Shown here piece after piece: positions 9,677 through 18,699 of a stretch of DNA of 64,000 nt. Source of the DNA: Prosthecobacter sp. (GTDB taxonomy: Bacteria > Verrucomicrobiota > Verrucomicrobiia > Verrucomicrobiales > Verrucomicrobiaceae); contig NZ_JAQSEA010000029.1 in the NCBI RefSeq assembly GCF_029946185.1, positions 1-64,000 on the forward strand. Direction: 5' to 3'. Below the pieces are notes generated by a model. That model was not told the origin of the DNA. It saw nothing but the letters and a program-made list of their open reading frames with translations, and did no database searches. A program made the translations under genes and the position numbers. Positions within the stretch are counted from its first letter, which is position 1. Each line of letters opens with the position of its first letter.

Positions 9677-10054
9677 CTATTCGGAGCACTCTATCGTCGC
9701 CCGCATGGACACCTTGCATTCCGGCACGCGGGGATCAGGACCGTATTCCTCAATCTGCTGCTGGCGCAATTCGGCCAGTTCCTTGTGGACCGTTGCCACG
9801 ATCACACGGCCGCAGTCATTGACCTCGTTCGCCATACGTTTGCCTAGTTCGAGTGTATGACCAAAGATCACGTTGAGCATTTCGATCACGTAATCAAACG
9901 AGTGAACCTCGTCATCCAGCAGGATGACATGCCAGGGTGGCTCCAGCGCTGGCGGTGCTGTCTGCGGCTGCACACGGGGCTTGTGAGGAGCCACGCGGGG
10001 CTGCCGCGGTCTCACAGGAGCGGTCGTGCAGCGGATGTCAGCAAAGGAAATCAT
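9677..10054 (-). CDS. clpS: ClpS, adaptor of the ClpAP/ClpCP protease
   Basis: ClpS hands N-end-rule substrates to the Clp ATPase. The core is clear: PPWHVILLDDEVHSFDYVIEML, then GRVIVATVHKELAELRQQQI and a final strand ending in ATIE. A proline-rich N-terminal arm precedes the core, as is normal for the flexible N-terminus of ClpS. An ATG at 10097-10099 (minus strand) would add 15 residues; the ATG at 10052-10054 is preferred because the extra residues have no family similarity that I can see. No clpA gene is adjacent. Confidence 0.88.
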   Translation of the reverse strand: MISFADIRCTTAPVRPRQPRVAPHKPRVQPQTAPPALEPPWHVILLDDEVHSFDYVIEMLNVIFGHTLELGKRMANEVNDCGRVIVATVHKELAELRQQQIEEYGPDPRVPECKVSMRATIECSE

Positions 10055-10196
10055 TGCACACACTATGCCCCAGAGCGGTGTTGTCTCAAGCTCCCACACG
10101 CACCACGCGCCTGCGACTGCGTTTTAGTACGCCGGATTTGCGCTGAGGGCGGTGACTGCTTGCCGGAGGGCATGGATGCATGGCAGAGTTTGAGCC

Positions 10197-10454
10197 ATGA
10201 ACCCTTCCATCTGCCGCACGCTCAGCACGATCTGTTTCCAGGCGGGCATGCTCTCCGTCGTCCTCTCCATCTGGTGCTGGTGGTTTTTTAACGGCAATTC
10301 GCCGGAACAGGCGGCCCACGCGGAGCGCCTGGGCATTTTCATCGGGCTGTGGGCTCCCACGCTGCTGATCCTCTCCAACCGCTTCGACCGCTATGCCGAC
10401 AAAGCCAAAGAGCTCCCCGGTTTAAGCGTGGATAAAACAACGGATGAAGCCTGA
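10197..10454 (+). CDS. Small two-helix membrane protein, unknown function
   Basis: An 85-residue protein with two hydrophobic segments (about residues 8-31 and 45-60), the first rich in tryptophan (WCWWFF). The C-terminal 25 residues are hydrophilic. It stands alone between the divergent clpS gene and a convergent minus-strand gene. I do not recognise the family. Coding status is supported by length, hydrophobic pattern and the compact fit between neighbours. Confidence 0.55.
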   Translation: MNPSICRTLSTICFQAGMLSVVLSIWCWWFFNGNSPEQAAHAERLGIFIGLWAPTLLILSNRFDRYADKAKELPGLSVDKTTDEA

Positions 10455-10460
10455 TTTGAA

Positions 10461-11006
10461 TCACATCGGCTCGCGGCCGGTTGATTCGACAAACTGCTGG
10501 CGCAGGCCGTTGTAGGCCTGCTGCCATTCATCCACCACGCGTTGCAGCTCCATCACCTGCTTTTCCAGCGTGGAAATGCGCGACTGCTGCATGGCGTCTC
10601 CCATGCCGCTCTTCTCATCTGAGCGCCCGGTGCCAATAAAGGTCGTGGCAGCGCTGCGCACATGATGCGGGCTGGCCTGGAACCACGACAGATCCGCCAG
10701 CCGCGACTCCTTGTTGTCGAGACAGTTGATGATCGTCACATTTTCATCGATCTCGCCGGTGGCCATGAACTCCTGGATCGTCGCCACGTTGGTCGGGCCG
10801 TAGAGATAATTGTCCGGCATCTGCACGAGGAGGTCCATCTGCAGTTCCGCGATCATGGGCGCGCGCTGCCAGCTCAGGCGGTTGTCGCTGGAGATCTTGT
10901 CGAGCGGAGAAATTTTGGCGTCAGCCGCCCAGCCGCGAAGGGTTTCGAGGTCTTTGGCTTCATAGACTTCCTTGTCCGAGGCTTTAAGCAGATACCAAGT
11001 GTGCAT
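10461..11006 (-). CDS. GYF_2/DUF4339-like protein with C-terminal coiled coil
   Basis: A 181-residue cytoplasmic-type protein. The first 55 residues (WYLLKASDKEVYEAKDLETLRGWA, then ISPLDKISS, then SWQRAPMIAEL) have the spacing of the GYF_2/DUF4339 domain, a small protein-binding module. A second, less clear copy may follow at about 60-115. Residues 140-175 form a probable coiled coil (SRISTLEKQVMELQRVVDEW). No enzyme motif is seen. It ends six bases from the convergent small membrane protein gene. Confidence 0.6.
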   Translation of the reverse strand: MHTWYLLKASDKEVYEAKDLETLRGWAADAKISPLDKISSDNRLSWQRAPMIAELQMDLLVQMPDNYLYGPTNVATIQEFMATGEIDENVTIINCLDNKESRLADLSWFQASPHHVRSAATTFIGTGRSDEKSGMGDAMQQSRISTLEKQVMELQRVVDEWQQAYNGLRQQFVESTGREPM

Positions 11007-11130
11007 GGGGAGAGATAATCAAATTCCACGGCCTGCGCCAAGCTCAAAGTGCGAAGGAAATAAAACTCAGGGCATTGACGCTGGATTTCCGCAAGGCAAC
11101 CTCCGCCGCCTTCGTTTATCGCGCCCCCAT

Positions 11131-12690
11131 ATGACCCGCCTGCTTTTCGCCATTCTTCTCGCCGCCGCCGCTGCCCGGGCCGCCGAGCCCGCCGTCTTTT
11201 CGCTCAAAACGATGACGGCGCAGATGAAATATGACACAGCTGAACTCGTGGTGCAGCCGGGGCAGGCGGTGAAAATCACTTTTGAAAACGGTGATGACCT
11301 ACCGCATAACCTGGTTTTCTGCCAGCCGGGCACGGACACCGCCGCCATGGCGATGAAGCAGATGGAAAAGCCGGAGGACGCCCTGAAGCGCAACTGGCTG
11401 CCCGACGACAAACGCATCTGGGCACACTCCAAGATGCTGAATCCGCATGAAAAAGAAGTGATCAGCTTCTCTGCGCCTGAGAAGTCCGGCAACTACCCCT
11501 ACGTCTGCACTTTTCCCGGCCATGCGCTGACCATGCGTGGCGTGCTGAAAGTAGCGCCGGTGGGAGACACGCTGCATGACCTCCAGTTTGCCCTGTATCT
11601 GGGCAACTGGCAGCAGCTCCCGGATTTCTCCAAGCTCAAGCCGCACCGTGAAGGCAAGATCGACGACAACCTTCTTCAGGTGAAGCTGGACGACTACAAA
11701 AACGAGTTTGGGGTGGTCTTCACGGGTAAATTTGTCGCTCCCAGGAAGGGCCCCTATCGCTTCTATCTCTCCAGCGATGATGGCTCGCGCATCTTGATCG
11801 ACGGCAAGGATATCCTGGCCTATGACGGCATTCACCCTTCGGGCGACATCAAGGAAGCAGGGATCCCCCTCGAAAAGGGTGAGCATGAGTTTCGCCTGGA
11901 ATATTTCCAAGGCGGCGGGGAGATCGAGCTTTATGCCGCATGGAAAGGCAGCGACTTCCAGATCACGCCGCTGTCCACATGGCTGCACCCGAAGTGGAAG
12001 GGTGGCACCAAAAAGCAGAAGGAGTTCGACCCCATCCCCCTCGTGGTGAAGGACGAAGCGGTGGTGTATCGGAACTTCATTCAAGGCGCGGGCAATCGAG
12101 GCATCGGAGTCGGCTATCCCGGCGGGGTGAACATTGCGTGGAGTGCTGAGAGCATGAACCTGGCGCTCATCTGGCGCGGTGCTTTCATGGACGCTGCAAG
12201 GCACTGGAACTCGCGCGGCGGTGGCCATGAGAAGCCGCTGGGGTACGATGTACTGCTGCCCACCGGAGAGGCCACACCCGCTTTTTTTGTGACTGAGAAG
12301 CCGGAGGCGGAGTGGCCGAAGTGGGACAAGACGAAGCGCTATGAAGGCTTCCACTGGCTGGGCTATTCGCTCGACACCAAACGCAGCCCCACCTTCCGCT
12401 ACACGTGGCAGGGTGCGGAGATTGAGGAGTCTTTCGCGGTCGAAGGGGACGGCAACAAACCCGACGGCAAGGCGAAGCTGATCCGCACGATCAAGGTCAC
12501 GGGCAAACTGCCTGCCCATGCGTGGTATCGCATCGGCAATGGTTCGTTTGAGAGCAGGGACGGTAGTTTTGTCAGCAAAGGTTCGCTTCCCTATCGCATC
12601 ACCGCCAGCGACGCCCAGCTCGCCGGTCAGAATCTCGTTGTTCGTGCGAAGCCGGGAACGATGACCATCACCTACCAGTGGGCCCAGTAA
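11131..12690 (+). CDS. Secreted blue-copper (azurin-like) protein fused to a PA14 domain
   Basis: A 519-residue protein with a signal peptide (residues 1-18). The first domain is a cupredoxin with a full type-1 copper set: H59 (LPHN), C126, H131 and M135 in C-x4-H-x3-M. A PA14 sugar-binding-type domain follows at about 155-275 (YRFYLSSDDGSRILIDGK). The rest (about 275-519) is a beta-rich region found in Verrucomicrobia proteins, with LALIWRGAFMDAARHWNSRG. The copper site predicts periplasmic electron transfer. The next gene, 19 bases downstream, encodes a secreted beta-propeller that could be an electron-donor partner; this is inference. Longer in-frame starts upstream would lose the signal peptide. 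Confidence 0.82.
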   Translation: MTRLLFAILLAAAAARAAEPAVFSLKTMTAQMKYDTAELVVQPGQAVKITFENGDDLPHNLVFCQPGTDTAAMAMKQMEKPEDALKRNWLPDDKRIWAHSKMLNPHEKEVISFSAPEKSGNYPYVCTFPGHALTMRGVLKVAPVGDTLHDLQFALYLGNWQQLPDFSKLKPHREGKIDDNLLQVKLDDYKNEFGVVFTGKFVAPRKGPYRFYLSSDDGSRILIDGKDILAYDGIHPSGDIKEAGIPLEKGEHEFRLEYFQGGGEIELYAAWKGSDFQITPLSTWLHPKWKGGTKKQKEFDPIPLVVKDEAVVYRNFIQGAGNRGIGVGYPGGVNIAWSAESMNLALIWRGAFMDAARHWNSRGGGHEKPLGYDVLLPTGEATPAFFVTEKPEAEWPKWDKTKRYEGFHWLGYSLDTKRSPTFRYTWQGAEIEESFAVEGDGNKPDGKAKLIRTIKVTGKLPAHAWYRIGNGSFESRDGSFVSKGSLPYRITASDAQLAGQNLVVRAKPGTMTITYQWAQ

Positions 12691-12709
12691 TCTTTCGCCA
12701 CGCACTGCC

Positions 12710-14218
12710 ATGAAATGCATTCTCTTTCTTTCCCTGCTCTGCTCACCGCTTTTTGCCGCTGATCCGGTCGAAGCTGATTTTTACAAGATCACCACTTATG
12801 CCACACCCAAGGAGACCGCGCTGGAGGTCGGCTCCATCGAGCTAATGCCGGATGGCAAGCTGGCCCTCGGCACCCGTCGTGGTGAAATCTGGATCGTCAG
12901 TGGTGCGGGCAGCGATGATGCCGCGAGTGTCAACTACAAGCTCTTCGCCTCCGGTCTGCATGAGGTTCTCGGGATCGCTTACAATCCGAAGGACAAAAAC
13001 CTCTACGCCACCACGCGATACGAAGTCACCCGGCTCATAGACACCGATCACGATGGCCGGGCCGATGTGTTTGAAAATGTGAACGACAGCTGGGGCGTCT
13101 CCGGCGATTACCACGAATATGCCATTGGCAGTCGTTTTGACAAAGCGGGCGATCTTTGGGTGACGCTGTGCCTGACGGGTTCTTTCGGCAGCGCCGTGCC
13201 GTTTCGCGGCTGGGCGCTCCGCATCAAACCTGACGGCACCATGGTTCCCACATGCTCCGGCATCCGCAGCCCTGGGGGCATCGGTTTCGATGCGGATGGC
13301 GAGGTCTATTACTGCGACAATCAAGGCCCGTGGCACGGTGCCTGCACGTTGCAGCATCTCGTTCCTGGCAGCTTCCAAGGCCATCCAGGTGGCAATGTCT
13401 GGTATGATCTCGCCCCCAACATGGGACCGCGGCCGATTGATCCCATCCCCGAGGCTTTTCAAGGCGAGCGCAGTCGCAAGGAAAACCGCCCCGATGGTGA
13501 TCCCGACCGCATGGTGACGGAACGCGAACGCATCAAGCAGCTCCTGCCGCCCGCTGTTTACCTTGTGCACGGCAAGATCGGCAACTCCGCCACCGCCATC
13601 ATCTGTGATCTCAGCGCGGGCAAATTTGGCCCCTTCAGCAAGCAGCTCTTTGTGGCGGATCAAAGCCACAGCAATCTCAGCCGCGTCTATTTGGAAACGG
13701 TGAATGGCATCAAGCAGGGAGTGGTGATTCCCTTCCGCAGCGGCTTTGCCAGCGGCATCATTGGGGGACGCATGGATGAAGAAGGCCGCGTCTTCGTCGG
13801 CGGCAGTGACCGCGGCTGGGGAGCACGCGGCGGAAAGCCCTTCTGCTTTGAAAAATGCGAATGGACCGGCAAGACACCTTTTGAGATACATGAAATGCAC
13901 GCCAAGCCGGACGGCTTTGAGGTCACCTTCACGCAGCCTGTTGATCCCACTTCCGCAGGTGATTTGAAGAGCTACAGCATGCGTGAGTTCACCTATGCGT
14001 ATCGCGAGCAGTACGGTGGTGACGAGGTCTCCGAAATCCTGCCGAAGATTACCGCCGCCACAGTGGCTGCAGATGGCAAATCCGTACGCCTGACGATCTC
14101 GCCGCTCACCCAAGGGCACATTCATGAACTGCATCTTGATGGCGTACGTAGCGCTGACAAGCTCCCGCTGCTGCACAAGGTGGGCTATTACACGCTGAAC
14201 GAGATTCCCACGAAGTAA
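12710..14218 (+). CDS. Secreted beta-propeller (PQQ-type sugar dehydrogenase-like) protein
   Basis: A 502-residue protein with a signal peptide (1-16, ending FAA). Blades of a sorbosone/glucose dehydrogenase-like propeller are visible: IELMPDGKLALGTRRGEIWIV, GIAYNPKDKNLYA, DTDHDGRADVF (a calcium-type loop) and FDKAGDLWVTL. A short C-terminal beta domain starts near 395. No haem motif is present. It lies 19 bases after the cupredoxin/PA14 gene and is probably co-transcribed with it. Whether it binds PQQ cannot be decided from sequence; the family also has non-enzymatic members. Confidence 0.75.
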   Translation: MKCILFLSLLCSPLFAADPVEADFYKITTYATPKETALEVGSIELMPDGKLALGTRRGEIWIVSGAGSDDAASVNYKLFASGLHEVLGIAYNPKDKNLYATTRYEVTRLIDTDHDGRADVFENVNDSWGVSGDYHEYAIGSRFDKAGDLWVTLCLTGSFGSAVPFRGWALRIKPDGTMVPTCSGIRSPGGIGFDADGEVYYCDNQGPWHGACTLQHLVPGSFQGHPGGNVWYDLAPNMGPRPIDPIPEAFQGERSRKENRPDGDPDRMVTERERIKQLLPPAVYLVHGKIGNSATAIICDLSAGKFGPFSKQLFVADQSHSNLSRVYLETVNGIKQGVVIPFRSGFASGIIGGRMDEEGRVFVGGSDRGWGARGGKPFCFEKCEWTGKTPFEIHEMHAKPDGFEVTFTQPVDPTSAGDLKSYSMREFTYAYREQYGGDEVSEILPKITAATVAADGKSVRLTISPLTQGHIHELHLDGVRSADKLPLLHKVGYYTLNEIPTK

Positions 14219-14232
14219 CGGAACAGAGCCAA

Positions 14233-14781
14233 CTAGTGCATCGCTTTTGCCTTGGGCACATCCATCAGATTCATGGGTGCCTCGGGCGCCGGTTCAGCAC
14301 GCCGCACTTCGACGATGGGGATGCTGCGGGTTTCTAGCGGTAGTTCCGCACGCATCACCTGCTCTCCGGCCATCGGCATAGGTGGTGCTGCATCCGGAAC
14401 CACAGCGCGGCGCACCTCCATCTGCTCTTCGGCGGCAGCCACGACCTGCGGAGTGGTGTAGTTTTTCACCGCAGCCGTAATCATCGCTGCGCGCCCGGGC
14501 GCAAGATCCATCGCTGTTTCTACGATTCTGCGAACCTGCCCGGGCTCGGCATTCACGGCATCAATCGCTGCGGTCACGATATCACCGGCGCAGGATTCAT
14601 GGATGACCAGAGCCTCCTCCAGCCGCATCACCATCTTGTCGGGTTCCATCCGGATCGAGTTAAACAACTCCCCACATAGATTCTCGCAGGAGATCTGGGG
14701 CTGGGTCGATTTCACTGGCTGAGCAAATCCTAGTGAAGACACTAGGATAGGCAGACAACAAAATACGGAGATCAAACGCAT
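14233..14781 (-). CDS. Secreted protein of unknown function
   Basis: A 182-residue protein with a signal peptide (about 1-20, ending GFAQ). The middle is helical and contains two cysteines close together (ISCENLCGE) and a third (ESCAGD). The C-terminal third is rich in Met, Pro, Glu and Arg (VRRAEPAPEAPMNLMDV) and looks disordered. No family recognised. The last position after the stop faces the convergent propeller gene at 14 bases. Confidence 0.6.
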   Translation of the reverse strand: MRLISVFCCLPILVSSLGFAQPVKSTQPQISCENLCGELFNSIRMEPDKMVMRLEEALVIHESCAGDIVTAAIDAVNAEPGQVRRIVETAMDLAPGRAAMITAAVKNYTTPQVVAAAEEQMEVRRAVVPDAAPPMPMAGEQVMRAELPLETRSIPIVEVRRAEPAPEAPMNLMDVPKAKAMH

Positions 14782-14845
14782 GGATTGAAGGGATGTATGA
14801 TTGACGGATTAAAAGGGCTTCCTTCAAATCATCTTTTTGTAAATC

Positions 14846-15511
14846 TCAGTCTTTTTTGTGTGTCGGATTCAGCAATTCCACCCCGGCACCACGATGTGTT
14901 CGGATGAATTGTTCTGGCCCGAAGCGATTCAGGGGCGTGTTAGCATAACCTTGGCCAGGATTCACATAAGGGCCGAGGCGCACTTCGAAATGCAGGTGTG
15001 CCAAATAGGCACCTTCGGCCGTGCCCACGGTGCCGATCTGGTGGCCGCGCTGCACATTCTGCCCGGCCTCCACTCGGATTGAATCCAAATGGGCATACAT
15101 TGTCTGGATCACGGGGCCGAGTTCGTCGCCGTCCGGCAGACGATGCGCGATGAGGATCATTTTGCCCCAGCCTGGACCGGGACTCCCCGCGTAGACCACC
15201 CGCCCGGCTGCTGCCGCGTAAACGGCATCGCCCAGATCTGAGTTGCCGCCGCCGATGCCGTTCAAGTCATCGCCGAGATGCCGCTGGATGCGAAAGGGCC
15301 GCGCATTGTAGGTGAGCGCGCCGTGTTCAGAACCCATGGGCATGTCAAAACGGGTCGCCAGGGGCAGGGTGGCCACTTCGCGAGGAGTCAGCCGGATGAA
15401 GGCGGGATCCAGGGGCTGGGGCAGCACATGGGTGACATGCCGTTGTAGCCAAATCACGATGGCCACCGCCGCCATGAGGACGAGGAGCATGATTCGCAGC
15501 ACTTTCTTCAT
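14846..15511 (-). CDS. M23 (LytM-type) zinc metallopeptidase, membrane-anchored
   Basis: About 221 residues. An N-terminal hydrophobic anchor follows MKKVLRIM. The M23 fold has the metal ligands H-x3-D (HLGDD) and the H-x-H of HLHFE, plus GRVVYAGSPGPGWGKMILIAH. M23 enzymes cut peptide cross-links of peptidoglycan or bind it. The upstream Met at 15544 would put 11 charged residues before the anchor, so 15511 is preferred. The gene is divergent from the DUF362 gene, with 73 bases between the two starts. Confidence 0.86.
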   Translation of the reverse strand: MKKVLRIMLLVLMAAVAIVIWLQRHVTHVLPQPLDPAFIRLTPREVATLPLATRFDMPMGSEHGALTYNARPFRIQRHLGDDLNGIGGGNSDLGDAVYAAAAGRVVYAGSPGPGWGKMILIAHRLPDGDELGPVIQTMYAHLDSIRVEAGQNVQRGHQIGTVGTAEGAYLAHLHFEVRLGPYVNPGQGYANTPLNRFGPEQFIRTHRGAGVELLNPTHKKD

Positions 15512-15584
15512 ACGGGAAACTCGGCAGTTGCCAGAGCGTTGCAAAGGGAACGTGCCGACCTTAAGAGTTCACATCTCTGTGAAC

Positions 15585-16988
15585 ATGCTCTCCCCTTCCT
15601 CGTTCGGCGCACCTAAAGTCTCCGTCTTCAGCGGCCAAGCCAGCTATGATGATGCCGACGCGCTGCGCCAGCAGATCGAGGCGGCCATTGATGCGCTGGA
15701 ACTTGCGGCAGATTTCATCACGCCTGGTGATCGTGTGGTGATCAAGCCAAACTGGGTGAAGGAGCACAATGCGAGCAAGCCGGAGGATGAAGGCGGCTGG
15801 CTCACCATCATCACGCATCCCGCCGTTGTGCGCGAGGTCGCTCGCTGGGCGGCTCGCAAGCTTCAGGGGCATGGCAGCGTCACGTTGTGTGATGCACCGC
15901 AGAGTGATTCGTCTTTTGCCACAATCCGTCGTTTGCACCGTCTGGATGATCTTATCACGGACCTCACGAAGGAGTTCGCGGGGATCGCTTTTCTGCTGTT
16001 CGACATGCGCTGTGAGGAATGGACGATTGATGACGGGGTGACGATTGCGAAGCGGGAACTGCCGAGCGATCCCTCGGGAGCGGTGGACATTCACCTTGAT
16101 GCGGACAGCGAATTTCTGGGGCATCCAGGGCTGGGCAAGCTTTACGGAGCTTCGTTTGACTTTGCCACGACCAACCGCCAGCACACGGACCCGAACCACG
16201 AATACCGCATCTGCCGCACGCCGATGAATGCGGATGTGCTGATCAATGTGCCGAAGCTCAAGACGCATAAAAAAGTGGGGCTCACTGTCGCGTTGAAAAA
16301 CCTTGTCGGCACCACGCCGCGCACCAACTGGCTGCCGCGCCACACTGAAGGCACACCGGCTGAAGGCGGGGATCAATTTGCCGAATCCTCCGCTAAGCGC
16401 GCGCTCGAAGGCTCGCTGATGCGGACCGCCAAAAAAATTCTGTTTGGCCGCTTCTTTCTGTCCAAGCTGTTTGTGCCGCTGAAGAAGATGGGGCGAATGG
16501 TGTTTGGCGACACGAAGCATGTCGTCCGCTCCGGCAACTGGCACGGCAACAACACGGCGTGGCGCATGATCCTGGATCTGCACAAATGCTTCTTCTACTT
16601 TGATGGGCGTGGGGTGCGGCGTGAGAAGCCGCTGCGCTACCTGACGATTGTGGATGGCATCATCGGCGGCGATGGCGATGGGCCGATGTCCTGCGATCCG
16701 GTGGCGAGCGGTGTTATCCTTGCGGGGACGCATCCGGTGGCGGTGGATTGCGTCAGCGCGCAGCTCATGGGGCTTAATTGGAAAAAGACGCGGCTTCTCA
16801 ATGATGCTTTTGCCATTGAGCGACTTCCTATTACTGGCTTTGTGGCTGCGGATATTACTGTCGCGTCAAACAAGTCTGAGTGGACTGGGCCGTTTGAGGA
16901 GATGAAGGACTGCTTTGAATTTCGGTGCCACTTTGGCTGGTCCGGGCATCTAGAGAGTGATGAGCGGCTGGCGAAGATGGGGAAATGA
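15585..16988 (+). CDS. DUF362 domain protein
   Basis: About 467 residues. DUF362 features are present: RVVIKPNWVKEHN near the N-terminus, LINVPKLKTHKKVGLTVALKN in the middle, and DGIIGGDGDGPMSCDP followed by HPVAVDCVSAQLMGLN near the C-terminus. No CxxCxxC ferredoxin cluster, which some members have, is visible. DUF362 proteins have no settled function. Starts further upstream would run through the divergent peptidase gene and its promoter, so the ATG at 15585 is chosen. Confidence 0.78.
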   Translation: MLSPSSFGAPKVSVFSGQASYDDADALRQQIEAAIDALELAADFITPGDRVVIKPNWVKEHNASKPEDEGGWLTIITHPAVVREVARWAARKLQGHGSVTLCDAPQSDSSFATIRRLHRLDDLITDLTKEFAGIAFLLFDMRCEEWTIDDGVTIAKRELPSDPSGAVDIHLDADSEFLGHPGLGKLYGASFDFATTNRQHTDPNHEYRICRTPMNADVLINVPKLKTHKKVGLTVALKNLVGTTPRTNWLPRHTEGTPAEGGDQFAESSAKRALEGSLMRTAKKILFGRFFLSKLFVPLKKMGRMVFGDTKHVVRSGNWHGNNTAWRMILDLHKCFFYFDGRGVRREKPLRYLTIVDGIIGGDGDGPMSCDPVASGVILAGTHPVAVDCVSAQLMGLNWKKTRLLNDAFAIERLPITGFVAADITVASNKSEWTGPFEEMKDCFEFRCHFGWSGHLESDERLAKMGK

Positions 16989-17109
16989 ATGGTTCCGAGG
17001 GAGCGGGTTCACGCGGCCAGAGTGGCGATGAGATTTCAGCCTTTGAGGTGTTGTGAGGGAGAACGCATTAGCTCTACCTTTTTAAGAGTTTGGGATGAAG
17101 CGGCGCGTT

Positions 17110-17130
17110 CCTTGTTCCACAGGAACAAGG
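17110..17130. repeat. REP-like hairpin followed by CTACTTTGCT
   Basis: Perfect 9-bp inverted repeat CCTTGTTCC/GGAACAAGG with a 3-base loop, followed at once by CTACTTTGCT. Shares the flank with the element at 17228. There is no T-run, so it is not a classic terminator. Confidence 0.55.
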
Positions 17131-17227
17131 CTACTTTGCTTCGCCAGCAGTAGCGATGCCATGGGTCCTCAGAGTTTTGTCCAGCCTTGACGCTTTGAGC
17201 AAAATGCGATCAGGAGACGCAGACGAA

Positions 17228-17246
17228 CCGCACATGGAATGTGCGG
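17228..17246. repeat. REP-like hairpin followed by ACTACTTTGCT
   Basis: Perfect 8-bp inverted repeat CCGCACAT/ATGTGCGG with a gga loop, followed by ACTACTTTGCT. The stem sequence differs from the copy at 17110 but geometry and flank are the same, which suggests conservation of structure. Confidence 0.55.
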
Positions 17247-17357
17247 ACTACTTTGCTGCCGCCAAATTCGCAGGTTGCCTGCTGCTACCAATATTTTTTA
17301 TACCCTGCGGCAAGGAATGGGCAAAGGCGCTTGCTCCATGTGGTATGGACTAATGCT

Positions 17358-18608
17358 TCATTCAAAGTGCATCTTGCCGATGTCTGAGCGGCGCTGCAGG
17401 CCGTCAAAGGTGATCTTGGTGCTCTCGGCGTAGGCTTTCTCACGTGCTTCGACACGGGTTGCGCCTTGGGCAACGACGGCGAGGACGCGGCCACCATTCG
17501 TTTCAAACTGGCCGCTGGCATTTTGCTTGGTGCCGCAGTGATACACACGGGCACCGCTGACGGATTCCAGGCCGGAGATGACATCGCCGTTGCGTGATGA
17601 GGCGGGATAACCGGCGCTGGCGCTGATGAGGCAGATGCTCCAGCCGGGGGCGAAGTGGATGAGGTCGGGCTGTAGATTGCCTTTGGCCGCTTCAAAGGCG
17701 TAGGTGGCGAAATCACCGCGCAGCATGGGCAGCACAGCTTCGGCTTCGGGATCACCGAAGCGGCAGTTGTACTCGATCACCTGCGGGCCGTTGGGCGTGA
17801 GCATGAGGCCGAAGTAGAGGAAGCCGCGATATTTGAGGCCGTCCTTCAAGATACCCTGCACGGTGGGCTGCACGATCTCGCGTTCGATGCGCTGCATCAG
17901 CGCTGGCTCGGCCAATTCAAGCGAGGCCACTGCACCCATACCGCCGGTGTTGGGTCCCTGATCATTATCGCGGATGCGTTTGTAGTCGCGCGCTGGCATG
18001 AGGATCTGATACTTGTCATCACACACGGAGACGAAGATCGAGATCTCCGGGCCAGTGAGGCATTTTTCGACCAGCAGATCGCCTGCGCCGAAGCAGCGCT
18101 TTTCCATCACGTCATCGATGAAGGCTTCCGCTTCGTCCTTCGAGGTGCAGACCGCCACGCCTTTGCCAGCGGCCAGGCCGTCGAACTTCAGGACGATGGG
18201 CATTTCAGTCAGGGCAGACTTGGCTTCCGCCGCGTTGGTACAGATCTCGAAATCTGCGGTGGGGATGCCGTGGCGTTGGAGGAATTTTTTCGCAAAGGTC
18301 TTGGAGGCTTCGAGCTGGGCGATCTCTTTTCGTGGGCCCCAGCATGGGATGCCGGCCTCGGCGCAGAGATTGGATAGGCCGCTGTCTTTGACGAGGAGCG
18401 CCTCTTCGCCCGCCACGCAGAGGTCGATGCTGTTCTGCGTCATCCAAGAGATCAACTCGGGCAATCCTGCCACGTCCACCCGCGTCGCCAGCATCGCGAT
18501 GGCATCGCTGCCCGGATAGACGAAGAGTTCATGCTTTTGGGGCGATTCGCTGAGTGCGGTGATGAGCGCGTGTTCACGACCGCCTTTGCCAGTAACGAGG
18601 ATTTTCAT
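17358..18608 (-). CDS. purD: Phosphoribosylamine-glycine ligase (GAR synthetase)
   Basis: A 416-residue ATP-grasp enzyme of purine synthesis: phosphoribosylamine + glycine + ATP to GAR. N-terminal MKILVTGKGGREHAL, the ATP-grasp stretch VLKFDGLAAGKGVAVC, GPEISIFVSVCDDKYQILMPARDYKR and NTGGMGAV, and EYNCRFGDPEAEAVLP are all diagnostic. Length is normal. It is monocistronic; no other pur gene is adjacent. Confidence 0.95.
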   Translation of the reverse strand: MKILVTGKGGREHALITALSESPQKHELFVYPGSDAIAMLATRVDVAGLPELISWMTQNSIDLCVAGEEALLVKDSGLSNLCAEAGIPCWGPRKEIAQLEASKTFAKKFLQRHGIPTADFEICTNAAEAKSALTEMPIVLKFDGLAAGKGVAVCTSKDEAEAFIDDVMEKRCFGAGDLLVEKCLTGPEISIFVSVCDDKYQILMPARDYKRIRDNDQGPNTGGMGAVASLELAEPALMQRIEREIVQPTVQGILKDGLKYRGFLYFGLMLTPNGPQVIEYNCRFGDPEAEAVLPMLRGDFATYAFEAAKGNLQPDLIHFAPGWSICLISASAGYPASSRNGDVISGLESVSGARVYHCGTKQNASGQFETNGGRVLAVVAQGATRVEAREKAYAESTKITFDGLQRRSDIGKMHFE

Positions 18609-18699
18609 GGGCCGGGATGCTTAGCGAGTCGATCCGCCTGTGCAAGCCTGCGCGAGAGGACGGGGGCTAAGAACTTGCGGGGTCGGACGTTCAGGAGGC

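Larger units (their letters stand above)
16989..17357. other. Intergenic region with two related stem-loop elements
   Basis: A 369-base gap between the DUF362 gene and the end of purD. No convincing gene on either strand. It holds two perfect hairpins (17110-17130 and 17228-17246), each followed by almost the same flank, CTACTTTGCT. They look like copies of a dispersed REP-type element. Confidence 0.6.

Noticed and set aside
17110-17130. Hairpin as rho-independent terminator of the DUF362 gene
   Set aside because: No T-run on either side, 122 bases beyond the stop, and a second element with the same flank lies nearby, so a dispersed repeat fits better.
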